A DNA stretch of 51,172 bases from Fragilaria crotonensis (taxonomy: Eukaryota > Bacillariophyta > Fragilariophyceae > Fragilariales > Fragilariaceae): the NCBI GenBank assembly GCA_022925895.1, contig JAKSYS010000457.1, forward strand, positions 1 through 51,172, in the 5' to 3' direction. Position 1 is the first letter of the stretch. Each line of letters starts with the position of its first letter. The notes under the pieces were generated by a model that saw only the letters and a program-made list of their open reading frames with translations, made no database searches and was not told where the DNA came from. Below are positions 10,723-22,400 of the stretch, piece after piece. The position numbers and the translations under genes are program-made.

Positions 10723-12107
10723 ATGGTAGATGATCTTGTGAATTCGGGAGATGACGACGCTGCCGCCTCCCTCTTGATCGATGCGAGCATGATTGGTCGT
10801 GTCGATCTGGTTCGCTGTTGCTGCACCATCATCATCATTTCGTTGGAAAGAAGGTGGATGTGAATGCAAGAGACGTCAACGGCAATACAGCCCTTATCGG
10901 TGCGAGTGAACATGGTCATATTGATGTGGTTCGCGAGTTGCTGAATCACGATATGGTGGATGTGAATGCCAGAGACGAAACAGGAAGAACAGCCCTATCA
11001 AGGGCAAGCGGATTTGGTCATATTCATGTGGTTCGCGAATTGCTCAATCATAACACGGAAGATATGAATGCAAGAGATGAATGCGGCAAGTTACCCTTCT
11101 TCGGCGCCCTTTCAAAAAGGAATGTAGGTGTGGTTTGGATGGTGCGCAATCATGAAAAAGTGGATGTGAATTCGAGCGACCATGATGGCTGGACAGCCCT
11201 GATGCACGCAAGCCTGAATGGTCATGTCGAAGTGGTTCGCGAGTTGCTGAATTGTGACGAATTAGATGTGAATGCAAGAGATAATAAGGGCAACACAGCA
11301 CTCATGTGCGCGGTCAGTCATGGTGAATTCGATGTGCTTCGCGAGTTGCTCAATCATAACAAGGTGGATACGAATGCGAGAGATGACTACGGCTGGACAG
11401 CCCTTATTTACTCATGCATGAGCCGCAATATCAATGTGGTTCGCGAGTTTCTGAATTGTGACAAGGTGGATGTTAATGCGAGAGATAAGAGGGGCAACAC
11501 AGCACTTGCATACGCAAGCATGTGTTGTTACATTGATGTGGTTCATGAATTGCTGAATTGTAGCAAGGTGGATGTGAATGCGAGAGCTGAAGACGGCAGC
11601 ACAGCACTTTTCTTTGCGTGCGAAATTGGCAGTGTTGCCATGGTTCGCGAATTTCTCAATCATCTCAAGGTTGATTGTTTGATTGCAAGTACAAGTAACT
11701 CGATGCGAAAATCGTTGACTAGCAACACGGTGGATGTGAATGTCAAAGATTGGAAAGGTCGCACAAGTTTGTACATGGCGAGCCGGAACGACCACTGGGA
11801 GGTTGTTTGCGAGTTGATGAAACACGAGGAGGTTGATCAGAATGTTCAAGGTCCACTTGGTTTCACACCCCTCATGTGGGCTAGTCTGAACGGAAGATTG
11901 GACATTGTTTTGATGATGTTGGAAGATGACAGAGTGGATGCAAGTCTAAAGAATATTGCTGGCTCGACACCGCTCGACATTGCCCTGGCTTGTGAAATGT
12001 TCGAAGTTGCACATTGTCTCGAGGAACACAAAAAGATTTGTTTGCGTCGCCGCCTGGCGGCGCAGTACAGCCGATGTGCAGTTACGGAACAGTCAAAAGG
12101 CATTTGA
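10723..12107 (+). CDS. Ankyrin-repeat protein 2 (frame break near the 5' end)
   Basis: Paralogue of the gene at 7466, with about twelve 34-residue repeats of the type VDVNARDxxGxTALxxAS..GHIDVVRELLNHD and the same irregular insertion late in the array (LIASTSNSMRKS). The C-terminus is basic (LRRRLAAQYSRC). The continuous frame from 10818 has no ATG before about 10950. The first repeat lies in another frame starting at ATG 10723 (MVDDLVNSG...IGRVDLVR). At about 10815 the expected GTTCGCGAGTTGCTG reads GTTCGCTGTTGCTG, a net loss of 2 bp that links the two frames. Either a real lesion, an assembly error, or translation from an internal ATG. Cytoplasmic or nuclear binding protein of unknown partner. 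Confidence 0.75.
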
Positions 12108-13653
12108 TGTAATGAAGGGAGGCAATAGATTTGGGTAAGCAGGAAGAATGAGACGCTGCCTCGAGGAGTGGAGTTAAAGAAGGTCGTCGCCCTGGCGCAC
12201 ACATTTGATGATAAAGCATTCCAGAACTCTATGATGTCAAGGGTGCTTACTTTTATGGACTGCATGTTATACTTCATACTCGCAGTTCGAGACATTGTCG
12301 GAATGGTCAAACTATGCACTCTCTTCTTCACACATTATACGTCATGGGCACGACCAGCTGCTGGCGGCGGGGAAAGCATGGGGGCAACGTAATGACGGCC
12401 CTCGTCTCCGACAAAACTCATCCACACCATCGCCACAAGAAATGTCCACCGTCTTCTCCTGTTCTCCTTGGGGGTGATTCTTCTCTCACGACTTTTCTTG
12501 ATGGCATTCCTTTTCGTCAACGAGGTATGGCTGTCACCGGGGCGTTCTTCGCCAGAAGAACTGTCCTGTTCGAATTTACTGACTTGGCGGTCTTCACACG
12601 ACCGCCTGCCTTCGTTTTGGTCTCATGTGTCACCAAAAGTTGGTTCAAATATATTGCTATACTTCTCTGATCGAACTCGTTCATGAGCGATTGCACCATT
12701 GTTACCATCGAACGATCAGTGTGCTCAGTCACATGGTACAAACATTCGACATGTTCGGATGATCAGAACTGCACATAATGTCAAGGTCAGAGCCAGCCTT
12801 CGTCGGAAGTTTCATTCATGGGCGGGAATACTGATGCGCGTGGACTTGTTTTCCGAGTCACTCGCTGTCAGATGATTAGTGGAGGTGATGGTTCGCTGGT
12901 GACAGTTGATGACTCAGTACGATAAGTGACTTCCCTTATGACTGCTGTGCAGTGCGCTTTGTGGTTTGGAGCCATGCCAGTTTTTGAGAGGGAGAGGAAC
13001 AGATATATAGATATATATTACTTTCGTTTTCACGTTTGGTGCGATGGTGACATGTGTCCCATTCGTCGGCAACTGCGCGTCGGTGCCAGCAGGTGCTCGG
13101 CCATGAAACAGAAAGAAGGCATAGTTTTTCCGTGTATGCATATTACGGACTACGGACTTGTAATAATTCGGGAGTTCGGAGTACGTGCGGTACGGAAGTC
13201 GCCCTTGTCCTACTCGTACGTATGATATGGATTTTGTTCGTACGATGGTTATATGTTGCGCTTATGGACGATTCGTGATTCATTTGATATATTTAGGCAG
13301 AATCGCATTTATCGAAGCAGGTCATAGTCCTGCTACTAATGCCCGAACAACATAAACCTTTTCTTCTCGGCTACTTGTTTGCAGGTATGAAGTGACCATT
13401 TCACCGTGTAACACGTACTTCGACGAACAGCCTGGTGGGTGTCCTATTTCCGTTCCGCGTCATTAGTATGCAGTACTGCCTGGTCATTGCAAAGACCTGA
13501 ACAAATATCCCTGCATAATACAGGCACACTTATACCTTGTAACTTACACCCTTCTCTAATCCTTGGCTTCTGAACGAGGCATAAATCCTCTTTTCTCTGC
13601 ACAGCAGTGTTTCTAAGCTTATATATATTAAAACGCCCATTTTGGTTTCGAGG
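12108..13653. other. Intergenic, no supported gene
   Basis: The first part is the 3' flank of ankyrin gene 2. Between 12335 and 12741 the minus strand has two adjoining short lysine/arginine-rich frames (one with KAGGRVKTAKSVNSNRT) that match no family I know. An AT-rich stretch TATATAGATATATATTA near 13003-13020 and a TATATATATTAAAA stretch at 13620-13633 occur; the latter lies just upstream of the LRR gene and could serve as its promoter element. Confidence 0.4.
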
Positions 13654-15663
13654 ATGAGGGGAGGATCAGTTTGGCGAACCGAGAGACGTCTCGAATCAGA
13701 TCCAAGTAGCTTTGCTGTGTCGCCGGGAGGCAATCGAAGCAGTGAGGACGACGACGACGACGATGTCGAAAGCCGTTCGCGTGCCACTCGTGGCTCGATT
13801 TCTCAGTTCGCAACAGCGGGAAAGGGAGCCGGCAAAGTCAGATTACCACCAAATGCTGACAGCGACAGCGACGAGGATGAAATTCCTGGCGCCTATGCTG
13901 TCTCGAGGGTTAGCGAGATGGCGCCTCCCAATCAACCATGTTTGGGACCCGACGGAGCGCATGCATGACTCGCCTCTCTTTGTGGATGAACCACAATCGG
14001 AAGATGTGTTGCAAACTGAACCTGACTCGATCGACGAAACTGAAATTCCTCATGTTTCGTGCGACTTGATTGAAGCGCCGGATATTAAACCACGGCGATC
14101 CCGTCGATGGCTTATCCTAATCCTTTTCGCGTTGATTGCGATTGGTGCGATTGGGGGCGTTATAGGGTACCTGTTGACGAGAAAGACAGGCACTTCCGGG
14201 AGTAGTGCTACTTCAACGTCTGAAGATGATGATGAAGATTGCCAATCGACTCAAGATCCCTTTCGTCAATGTGAATGCTTCGGTCAAATTCAAGTCACGG
14301 ATACGAATATTAGTGATGAGTACTACTCCTTGACAACATCAAGTGAGCTGACTGAATTTGTGGGCCTCGGCATTTCCATCGAGTCTTGCTCCCCGGAAAA
14401 TGTGGCCTTGGCTTGGTTAGCTACGGAGATGGCCGCTGCTAACGAGGCCAGTCAAGCTGTCATCGACAAAAAGGTTCTGGATCGTTTGGTCATGGCGCAT
14501 GTTTTCGAAACGTTGGGGGGAAGGGACTGGACGGAACGCACAAAGTGGATGAGTAGTAGTTCAGTATGTGATTGGTTTGGCATTTCCTGTGATGGTGACG
14601 GAAACATTGTGATGTTGTCATTACCAAAGAACCAGCTCCAAGGCTCCCTCGACAGTAGACTTGGTTTGCTGCAGAATCTAACGACATTGCAACTGTCCGA
14701 AAATGATATCACCGGCTCGATACCCCTGGATGTCTGGAGCCTTCCTAGCCTCGGTACGTTGGAAATGATTGTGCGACAATGCTTGCATGTTAAATTCCAC
14801 ACAAGATCTTATCTTTCCTCGTTCAGAGAATTTACTTCTCAATAGCAACAAGCTAAGTGGCGTCATATCCATGCCTTCCATCGATGCACCAACGTTAACG
14901 AAGATTGACTTGGCTCTAAATATGTTTACAGGAAGCTTACCTTCTTTTACTAAATTTGCAAAGCTTCAGCACTTGAATGTTTCTCACATGACATTAACGG
15001 GAACACTACCAACTGATATCAATCTCCTTCCTCAGCTTGAAAGCTTTGATCTAACAGGTAACCAAGACATTGATGGAACAATTCCATCCGGCTTGAAGCT
15101 TCTGTCGAACTTGACGTATTTTGCAATAAGCGACACAATTGTGAGCGGGTCTGTATCAGAATTGGTAGAGCTTTTGCCGGATGGGATCGGTAAGTGATGG
15201 TCCAGTGACCGAGAAGGAAAATTGTGGAACAAACTCCATTAACAATGCTTTGTGCCAATTTCCTCAGAGTACTTGTCAGTTGCCTTCACATTCATTGGTG
15301 ATAGCATTCCAACCAGTATTGGTCGGTTGTCCAAGTTGGGTAAGTGCAAGTTTCTGTTAGTGTATGCGCCTTTACGTGTTAAATGCTAATGATTTGCTGG
15401 AAACAGAGCATTTGGATCTTGCTTTCTTACCATCGGAAGGATCGATTCCATCTGAATTAGGACTGTGCACTCAACTGCAGTTTCTTAACCTTGCGGGCAG
15501 TTTCTTGACCGGGACTCTTCCCAGTGAACTCGGTAATTTGTCTGAGCTCCGAACGTTGATTCTTTACGGCAACCAAGAAATGTCGGGTACTGTACCGCCC
15601 GAGTATGCGAAACTGTCCAAACTTGAGACATTCAATATTGACTTGACCAAAATCTCCAGCTAG
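13654..15663 (+). CDS. LRR receptor-like protein, type II membrane protein
   Basis: Architecture: acidic, low-complexity N-terminus (poly-Asp, SDSDEDEIPGAYAVSR), one membrane helix (WLILILFALIAIGAIGGVIGYLL near 14110-14170), a Ser/Thr/Asp linker, then an LRR domain opened by a cap with WTERTKWMSSSSVCDWFGISC and followed by plant-type LxxLxLxxNxLxGxIP repeats. Introns are 14754-14826, 15190-15267 and 15340-15406. Each begins GTACGT or GTAAGT, ends CAG, and splits the same G|AG Glu codon at an LRR boundary. The N-terminal frame (ATG 13654) ends in TGA at 13966-13968, and the membrane-helix part continues one base out of phase, so there is an indel or small unrecognised intron near 13960. The final TAG at 15661 falls inside ITGSIP-like text, so the end may be slightly truncated. 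Probable surface recognition or adhesion protein; ligand unknown. Confidence 0.8.
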
Positions 15664-15932
15664 ACTCCCAGCAAATTCGAGCAATAGAGATGTATCAATA
15701 ATTACTTCTGTGTGTGTGTGTGTGATTGTGCTATCGAATCCGGCATTTACGCTAGTATGAGAAAATCACTCCACATATACTCGACAGCGACTACATCTAC
15801 ATCCTTGTGTGTGCAATGACGCACTGGATTGGTTTTCTATTCTCGATGGAAACACGATCCTGTTCTCTGGCTTTCCTTCACGTTATGGACGGAAATTCGA
15901 TTATTTGCGGAACTATTCATGCGTTCTTACAG

Positions 15933-16975
15933 TCAGTTATTGGTTACACGTTCTGGCGCTTGCATGTTGAAAACCGGGAAGCCACCTTGCATGTTCATGG
16001 GAGCCGGGAAGCCACCTTGCATGTTGAAATCCGGGAAGAAGCCTTTCTTGTTCATGGGAACCGGGAAGCCACCTTGCATGTTCATGGGAGCCGGGAAGCC
16101 AACTTGCATGTTCATGGGAGCCGGGAAGCCACCTTTTATGTACTCTTCTGTGTGATGGATAACTCCTTCCGCAATGGTCGGAGCTACATCAAATTTGTTG
16201 CAAAGTTCGGTACTGCCAAAGATGATAAAATTGTGCATAAATGATCGAATCTCCATTTCAATTCCAGTGTCTTCTGCGAGATCAGAGGATGCCCAACCTC
16301 GACCCAGGTATTGAAGAGCACGAAGGATCAGCAGAGGAAGTGGTGTTGACTTCTGATGAATGCCATCACAGTTTCCTTCTTTCCAATGCTGAAAGATCGT
16401 CGAGTCTGAAGCTAATGCAGCCATCTCCTTGAAACTGTTGCAAGGCAATCGGAAACGGCGTCGAATGCTTCGATGGAGTCTTGAATCGTCCAAATCTGGC
16501 AATTGAACATACATGTTATACCTGGAGCAATTGCGGCATGATGACAATGAGAAGACCGCTACTGATAAACACTCGTCAACAAGAACTTTCCTTACCACTG
16601 TGGCATGACTGGGGACTGACAATGTCTCACACTAGTCACTCGGACGGCGTCAATAACAACTTGCTTCTCTTTTCGCCTCTTCTTTGGAGCTGGTGGTGAT
16701 ATGAATTGAGTAGAATCATCTGCTTCTTCTATTTCTTCTTCTTCTTCTTCTTCTTCTTCTTCTTCTTCTTCTTCTTCGTCCAAGAGTGAGGCGCTGAAAA
16801 GAAGTTCTAAACAACGTTGCTGAGATTCGTCATACGATCGCATGTTGTATTGCAGAACGCGATGCATATTCAATTTCCCATCCACCAAGCACTCAAACAA
16901 GGTTCTCGGGCGACGATCAAGTATTCCCTCGTCTGTCAATGGCGGTACGAATTGGTACATGATTGCATCCCCCAT
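15933..16975 (-). CDS. PIF/Harbinger transposase-derived protein without DDE domain
   Basis: Exon 1 (16975-16596) begins MGDAIMYQFVPP and has a long Glu run encoded by a CTT/GAA microsatellite (about 16729-16780) and a basic PKKRRKEK stretch that could be a nuclear signal. Intron 16522-16595 (GTAAGG to CCAG) gives the join MPQWYNMYVQLPD. Exon 2 reads RRRFRLPCNSFKEM, then LRALQYLGRGWASSDLAEDTG, then a HNFIIFGSTELCNKF segment, the order seen in plant-transposon-protein/Harbinger (DDE_Tnp_4) N-terminal regions. At the GGFP that normally precedes the first catalytic Asp, the protein instead enters six GGFPAPMNMQ-type repeats and stops (APERVTNN). No DDE residues remain, so it cannot be an active transposase. 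It may be a broken element or a co-opted DNA-binding protein. Confidence 0.6.
15957..16140 (-). repeat. 30-bp tandem repeat encoding GGFPAPMNMQ
   Basis: About six copies of a 30-bp unit, read on the minus strand as GGFPAPMNMQ with variants GGFPVPMNKK, FFPDFNMQ and GGFPVFNMQ. The unit length keeps the frame, so expansion changes protein length without disrupting it. Confidence 0.9.
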
Positions 16976-17728
16976 GTAATCAAGTGTGTGTGTGTGTTTG
17001 TAATTTGTGTTGGTCGTGTGTGTGAGAGGGCCTTGATGCAATTCAAAACTATGTACGGCTACATACTATTTTGGGACCGGTTCAGAACCGATGCGAAACT
17101 GTGATTCAATTCAAAAACAGAAGAAACACTGAAATATGGGCGGGATGCGGGAGCGATCTACCGGTCTACCAGTCTATCGTACTAGTACTAGGTAGCACAC
17201 ACACCCTACTCACTGCTCACTACTCACACTCTGCAATTATGTGCTGGCGTACCAATACTGTACTCCGGTCTACCTGCCGTAGTACTTCGGAGTACAAATA
17301 CTGTACCAGTCCTTCGGTAACACACTGTTCTCGTATCGTGGCCGTATGATACATACCTACATACCTCCTTATTAAAAGTTAGGGGAACAGTGCACAGTGC
17401 ACAGTGCACAAGTACCGTACAACAGTAAAGTGTCACGTCTACCGTTGGACCCTGTGACCATTAGCTGATTGTCTATGGTACGGTATCTCTACACATACAC
17501 AGTATGATCGAGAACGCGCGATGTGCTGATTGCTTTGGCGGCGATGGACGAACTCACGGCATCGACGATTACTATGAATAGCACGTTTTAGAGTTCGCTC
17601 TCTGCGGTAATCGCCGAGCAACACCAAAGTCGATTCCATGTCATCAGAGCTCTCAACAAGGGCCGTGGCTTTGCTCTTTTGCAAACGAGACGCCTTGACA
17701 AGCAACACAGCGTAGTTTGACCATTATT
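16976..17728. other. Intergenic between divergent genes
   Basis: Shared upstream region of the Harbinger-derived gene (minus) and the glycosyltransferase (plus). It contains a (GT)n run near 16983-17000 and a GTGCACA triplication at about 17391-17410. No other feature is supported. Confidence 0.5.
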
Positions 17729-19285
17729 ATGATGATGAACCATCGAAAAACACATCTGCATCCAATACCTCAATATTCTCTACCTTCTCGTCAAAGGGAC
17801 AAACGAGAACCGAAGCTTGCAATCCCAACGTACTTAATTTTTCTATCCGCTCTACTGTTTGGAGGTCTTTCTCTGGCCGCATTGTTCCTGCCCGAGGTTC
17901 AAGTGCACGAGGATCATCCACTGTCTGTTGTCATCATGCCACGAACGTCACCGTCGAATCCAACAACGAGTCATAAACTTATCAACAACAGTGCATCGCT
18001 TCGGTGGACCTATTCAAATAACATCACGAAGCAGCAGAGTGGTAGCAAACAGAGCACCACACAGTATCACATTGTCTTTTCAACATCGTGTTCGGATCAG
18101 CAACATTGGGAGAGTTATGTCTTGTTTTATCACGCCTATAAGGTCGGCCAACATGGAAATGTGACGAGACTTCTCTCAGGCTGTGGAACAAAGGAGGAAG
18201 AGGAGCAACGCTTGTTTCATCAGACTCATATTCAAACATTGTCACCAAACTTTCATGTCCACTTCACTCCAGATTTCAGCATGGTTAGGCACCATCGTGA
18301 CGCCAACAAGAAAGAACACTACAAGTACATGAACAAACCGTTCTCATTGAAGCACTGGTTCGAACACGTCTTGGGGTACAATGAAAGCAAAGCGAATACT
18401 CACTACGACGACGATGTTGTGTTTCTCATTGACCCGGACATGATTTTAATAAAGCCGTTGACTCACGACTTTCGAGATGACCCCACTGTCGAGTTAATTG
18501 GAAACCCTGCCGGGGAGTACCGATATGTCCATCGTGGACACCCCATGGCCCAACAGGATGGCTATTTACGTAACGAATGGATGAATCTGGACATGAAAAA
18601 GATCACGCTCGTCAACCAAACGCCAGCTCTGCATGTGAAAGAAAACGATGGTCCGGTACATTGGAATTCTGGTCCTCCCTATCTTTTCACTGCCGTGGAC
18701 GGGTACCAGATTGCCTCACATTGGGTCGAATTTGCTCCCCGAGTTCATCGTCAATTCCCAAAGCTCTTTGCTGAAATGTTTGGCTACATCATCGCAACTG
18801 CGTATCTCGGAATGCCCCACACTCTCATCAAGAGTTTGGTAGTCTCAAGTACCACAAGTTCAAGTCGCGAAGGGTGGAGTTTTGTTGACAGCATTCCAGA
18901 TCCAGTATGTCTCCATCATTCCACCGTCAAGGGAATTTTTGCATTGCATTACTGCGGGCGGTACCTGTTGGGAAAAAAGTGGTTCTGGAGCAAGTACCGT
19001 CATCGCAAGGATTTTATGGAATGTCACGTTCCCCTGCTCCAAGTTCCACCTCCCTCCATCCAAGACGAGCGAGAGGCATTCAGTCCACCACCAGTTCACA
19101 CGTACAAGGGCACCTGGACACAAGAACACAAAATTATATCGGAGAGGCAAGCCAAACGAGAAGCCTATATGCTTTGTGCTTTGATTGCGAAAGTAAATGA
19201 AGCGGTGGAATACTTTAAGCGGAACACATGCGGTGATGCAGGCAACTATTCCAAAGTCTACAACATCCACGAAGATCCAGGGTAA
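17729..19285 (+). CDS. Type II Golgi glycosyltransferase, SERGT1/HPAT-like
   Basis: Single exon, about 518 residues from the ATG at 17729. A basic N-terminus precedes one membrane anchor (LIFLSALLFGGLSLAALFLP, about residues 37-56), then a Ser/Thr/Asn-rich stem and a lumenal catalytic domain opening with YHIVFSTSCSDQQHWESYVLF. The YKVGQHGNVTRLLSGC segment, HVHFTPDFS, YKYMNKPFSLKHW and the probable metal/nucleotide-sugar site LIDPDMILIKPL match the family of peptidyl-serine alpha-galactosyltransferases and hydroxyproline O-arabinosyltransferases. It probably transfers a sugar to Ser or Hyp in secreted or cell-wall glycoproteins in the Golgi; donor and acceptor cannot be fixed from sequence. 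Several N-X-S/T sites. No frame problems. Family assignment is from memory of motifs. Confidence 0.75.
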   Translation: MMMNHRKTHLHPIPQYSLPSRQRDKREPKLAIPTYLIFLSALLFGGLSLAALFLPEVQVHEDHPLSVVIMPRTSPSNPTTSHKLINNSASLRWTYSNNITKQQSGSKQSTTQYHIVFSTSCSDQQHWESYVLFYHAYKVGQHGNVTRLLSGCGTKEEEEQRLFHQTHIQTLSPNFHVHFTPDFSMVRHHRDANKKEHYKYMNKPFSLKHWFEHVLGYNESKANTHYDDDVVFLIDPDMILIKPLTHDFRDDPTVELIGNPAGEYRYVHRGHPMAQQDGYLRNEWMNLDMKKITLVNQTPALHVKENDGPVHWNSGPPYLFTAVDGYQIASHWVEFAPRVHRQFPKLFAEMFGYIIATAYLGMPHTLIKSLVVSSTTSSSREGWSFVDSIPDPVCLHHSTVKGIFALHYCGRYLLGKKWFWSKYRHRKDFMECHVPLLQVPPPSIQDEREAFSPPPVHTYKGTWTQEHKIISERQAKREAYMLCALIAKVNEAVEYFKRNTCGDAGNYSKVYNIHEDPG

Positions 19286-19333
19286 TGGCCGGTCATCGCC
19301 GATCATTAGTGATGAAATACTTCGCGCTAGTGC

Positions 19334-19350
19334 TTCAAGTCATATCCCTA
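19334..19350. repeat. Target-site duplication of the outer LINE, left copy
   Basis: TTCAAGTCATATCCCTA, 17 bp, recurs exactly at 38147-38163. The two copies bound everything between 19351 and 38146. The last A could also belong to the oligo(A) run that follows. Confidence 0.93.
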
Positions 19351-19477
19351 AAAAAAAAAAAAACTCGAACTCTATGTTAACGTATTGCCGCGATGTTCAT
19401 ACCAGGAACATTCGACCCACACGGTGAAACCTTGCCTTCTTGCGCAGGCAAGCCCCCACATCCATAGTACCATACAC

Positions 19478-22400
19478 CTATGTTCCCACTACTCGTGATA
19501 TCAGATATTGCCGAATAGATCGCGTCCCTGCTTTTATCCGTGTTGTCACTCGTTTCAAATCCGCCTTTATAAGCGGCTCGTGGATTGCGATCCAATTTTT
19601 ATTGACCCAATTTGGCCGATCATAGTGCTCCGTGACTTCTTCGTACATTAACGCTTGAACTTCGTTGCTTAATCGTGGCCGAAGGTCATATAGTTCCGTC
19701 AGTTTCCGATGTACCTCTCGTGTCTCCGCCTGTGTCCTCGATCGTTCGTCTTCTCCATGGAGGTCCTTATTTCGAATCTCCCATAGGGCCCACCATTGCT
19801 CCCAAATTATCCCAATAATGGCAACTTGCCATCGGAGACCAGTCTGTTTCGCAGTCTTCTTCGCAGCCGGAGCCGTTTCTGCTGCCGTCTTTGCATAGTA
19901 GTTCTCTTGTATGTCGCTCCATTCGTTACTGAACCGTCCTAAGAATAGCTGCTGCCATCCAATATCATTCTGCTGACGGATTAAGCGGTGGACATCTTTT
20001 GGATACTGCTGAGGATTCAATTGGTACTCATCGGTATCACTTTGGAGCCATCCGGTGAGTGCATCCCGGAGAACTGTCTTTAACAACGGTCTGGTTCTAA
20101 GGGCCTCACAGCGCTCGTCGACTTTTTGTATCACTTGAGCTCGCCAGGTCCCTCGATTCGCGTGGGGACATCGGAGTATATGACACCAATCTTCCGCAAC
20201 TGCATGACATAGCGGGCACTGGTTTCGGAGTGGATCTCTCCGATGTACATTTTTTCCTGTGGGAAGGATCTCGTGGACCAATTTAGTGTAGTGTGTCTTC
20301 CGTTTAATTTGTTTCCGTAGACTTGAACCGTGCGCTCTCCAGTTCACGTTATTCATGACGCTTGCGGACCACCCATATCGTTCTTGGATATGCTTTGCTA
20401 AACCTGGTTTCGTCGCCTGATATCTTATGGCGGATTCGTAGTTTTTTGTCATGCTGCCATTTGGCGTAACCAGGTGCACTCCTGCAGTGTCTGTGAGGAG
20501 AACGATGGGTCGTGACATGCCTTGCTCGCACTGGTACGTGGTAGCCATTAGATCTGCGTCCACGTTGAGTTGTGCTAAAAGAGGAAGACGTGCGTACGCA
20601 ACTTTCCGATCTTGATGTCCCCTCACGTGTTGAAGAGTTATTCCTGGCCAACGCTGAAGTTCCGTGAGGACGCTACTTAGCAGGTCCCATTCGGGGCACT
20701 TCACGTCAAGATGCTTGACTTGTTTCAATGTTGAATACATTGTTCCGCATGCTGGTTCGTCCTGTGGTGATGGCGGCACTGTGATAGATTCCAACAGACT
20801 TTGACTATCGGTTGCTAAGATTCCCGTCCATGGCTCCGTTTGGGTTGTGAACTCTGCCAGTCTTCGAAGGTAGCATAAAATAGCGAGCATACCGTATGCT
20901 TCTGCTCTGTACGAGTCAACCTTGGCGCCCCGTGCTGGTCCCATACCTCGAACAGCTCTGTCCCCTAGATCCGAGCTGATCATCCATCCATATGCTCCTT
21001 GGTTGTCCGTCCACACGGAACCATCGCTTACCGCCTGAATACCATGAGACAAGACCTCGCTTACTGTAAAGGCATCTTCCGACATATCTACGTGTTGTAA
21101 CAATTCAGCTTCCCATGACGGGAGACTGTTCACAAAAGCTTCAAACGTCGCCACCGGTTGTACGTTATTGGTTGAGAAGTCCGTGGCCGCGCGATAGACT
21201 AAATTCCAGAGGTTTGGGGCTCGAAGGTCGACATTGCTGGGAGACGCATGAGGTGGTAAGTCTTTCCACGCTCGACACTGCGTTGTTTCCCGGTATACCC
21301 ACGGACTTTCCGTTTGGATACACCTTGTATATTCCTCGCTATTTATGCGGACCCATAGGATAGTATCTGATCCGCATAACGCTTCGTGTTCCAAGTATGC
21401 GTGATGTTGTTGCCGTTGAGATGGCGTGGGTTGGGTCCAATGGCCTAATGGTTCGTGCAACTTCCCTTCCTTGTCGCTCCACAACGTCTTACACATTCGC
21501 CGCCATAACGTCCACTCTTGGTCCGATGGCCGCTCTTGATAGATAACGTTACCATGTGTTGTGCTTGCCACAAGTGAGGATTCCCCAGTCCATTTCGGTT
21601 TGTCCAGATACTTCCCATTAATGCTCGAGATATCCGCTAACGTCACCGCTTTCAGATACAATCGACAATAGTTTAACCTCCGTATTTCCGCATCGGTAAA
21701 TTTGTGTGAATCCAAAATTGCGTCCATCAAGTGGTGGTCGTACCGTCGTTGGAGCTTTGGTATGGATGGAGCATCCACCTGTAAATACATGTCCGTTTCA
21801 GCTAAGAATGTTCTGAGTGATCCCAACCATTTGGATTCAAGGTGGGGGAGGGATGTTTTTACGTTTTCCAGAATAGAGTATGACACGCCTGTTTGCTGTT
21901 GAAACCACGATACCGCAATTCGAAGAAGTTTGCCGGCTGTGGACTTGAGTCTCCAATGGCGAAGGAACATCGTAACCTGCCCTGCTCCTTGTTGCACGTA
22001 CAAGTGTCGGAAATTTGCTCCACCCAAGTCCAATGGCCCATAAAGGATTTCCCGTTTTGTATTACGATTATATCCGCATCGCGCCACTATGATAGACATT
22101 GCTTTCCGTTGAATAGTCGCGAGTTGCTGCTTTTTAAGAGACGAACACGCCAGCGGGTAACCCACGCTAGGAAGGTAACATGCGTAGTAGTATGTCCAAG
22201 CTTCCAGTTGCGACAATGGGCATGTCCACAGGAACGCCACAGCGTCGTCGCTTTTTCTTTTTAGTTGGCGAAACTGTTCCATTTGGTTTCCTACCGGTGC
22301 TTTGTAGTGTCCCAAGGTTTTATGCGCATCATATACCGAGAGTAATTTGAGTTGATGGGTTTCGTTTGTTTGTTGATCTTGTACTTGTAAGATATCTTGA

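Noticed and set aside
12335..12741. Two short basic minus-strand frames that could be a small nuclear or ribosomal protein
   Set aside because: The sequence matches no ribosomal or histone family I know, and the frames do not join through a clear intron.
16729..16780. CTT/GAA run as an independent regulatory repeat
   Set aside because: It is in frame inside exon 1 of the Harbinger-derived gene and simply encodes a Glu run.
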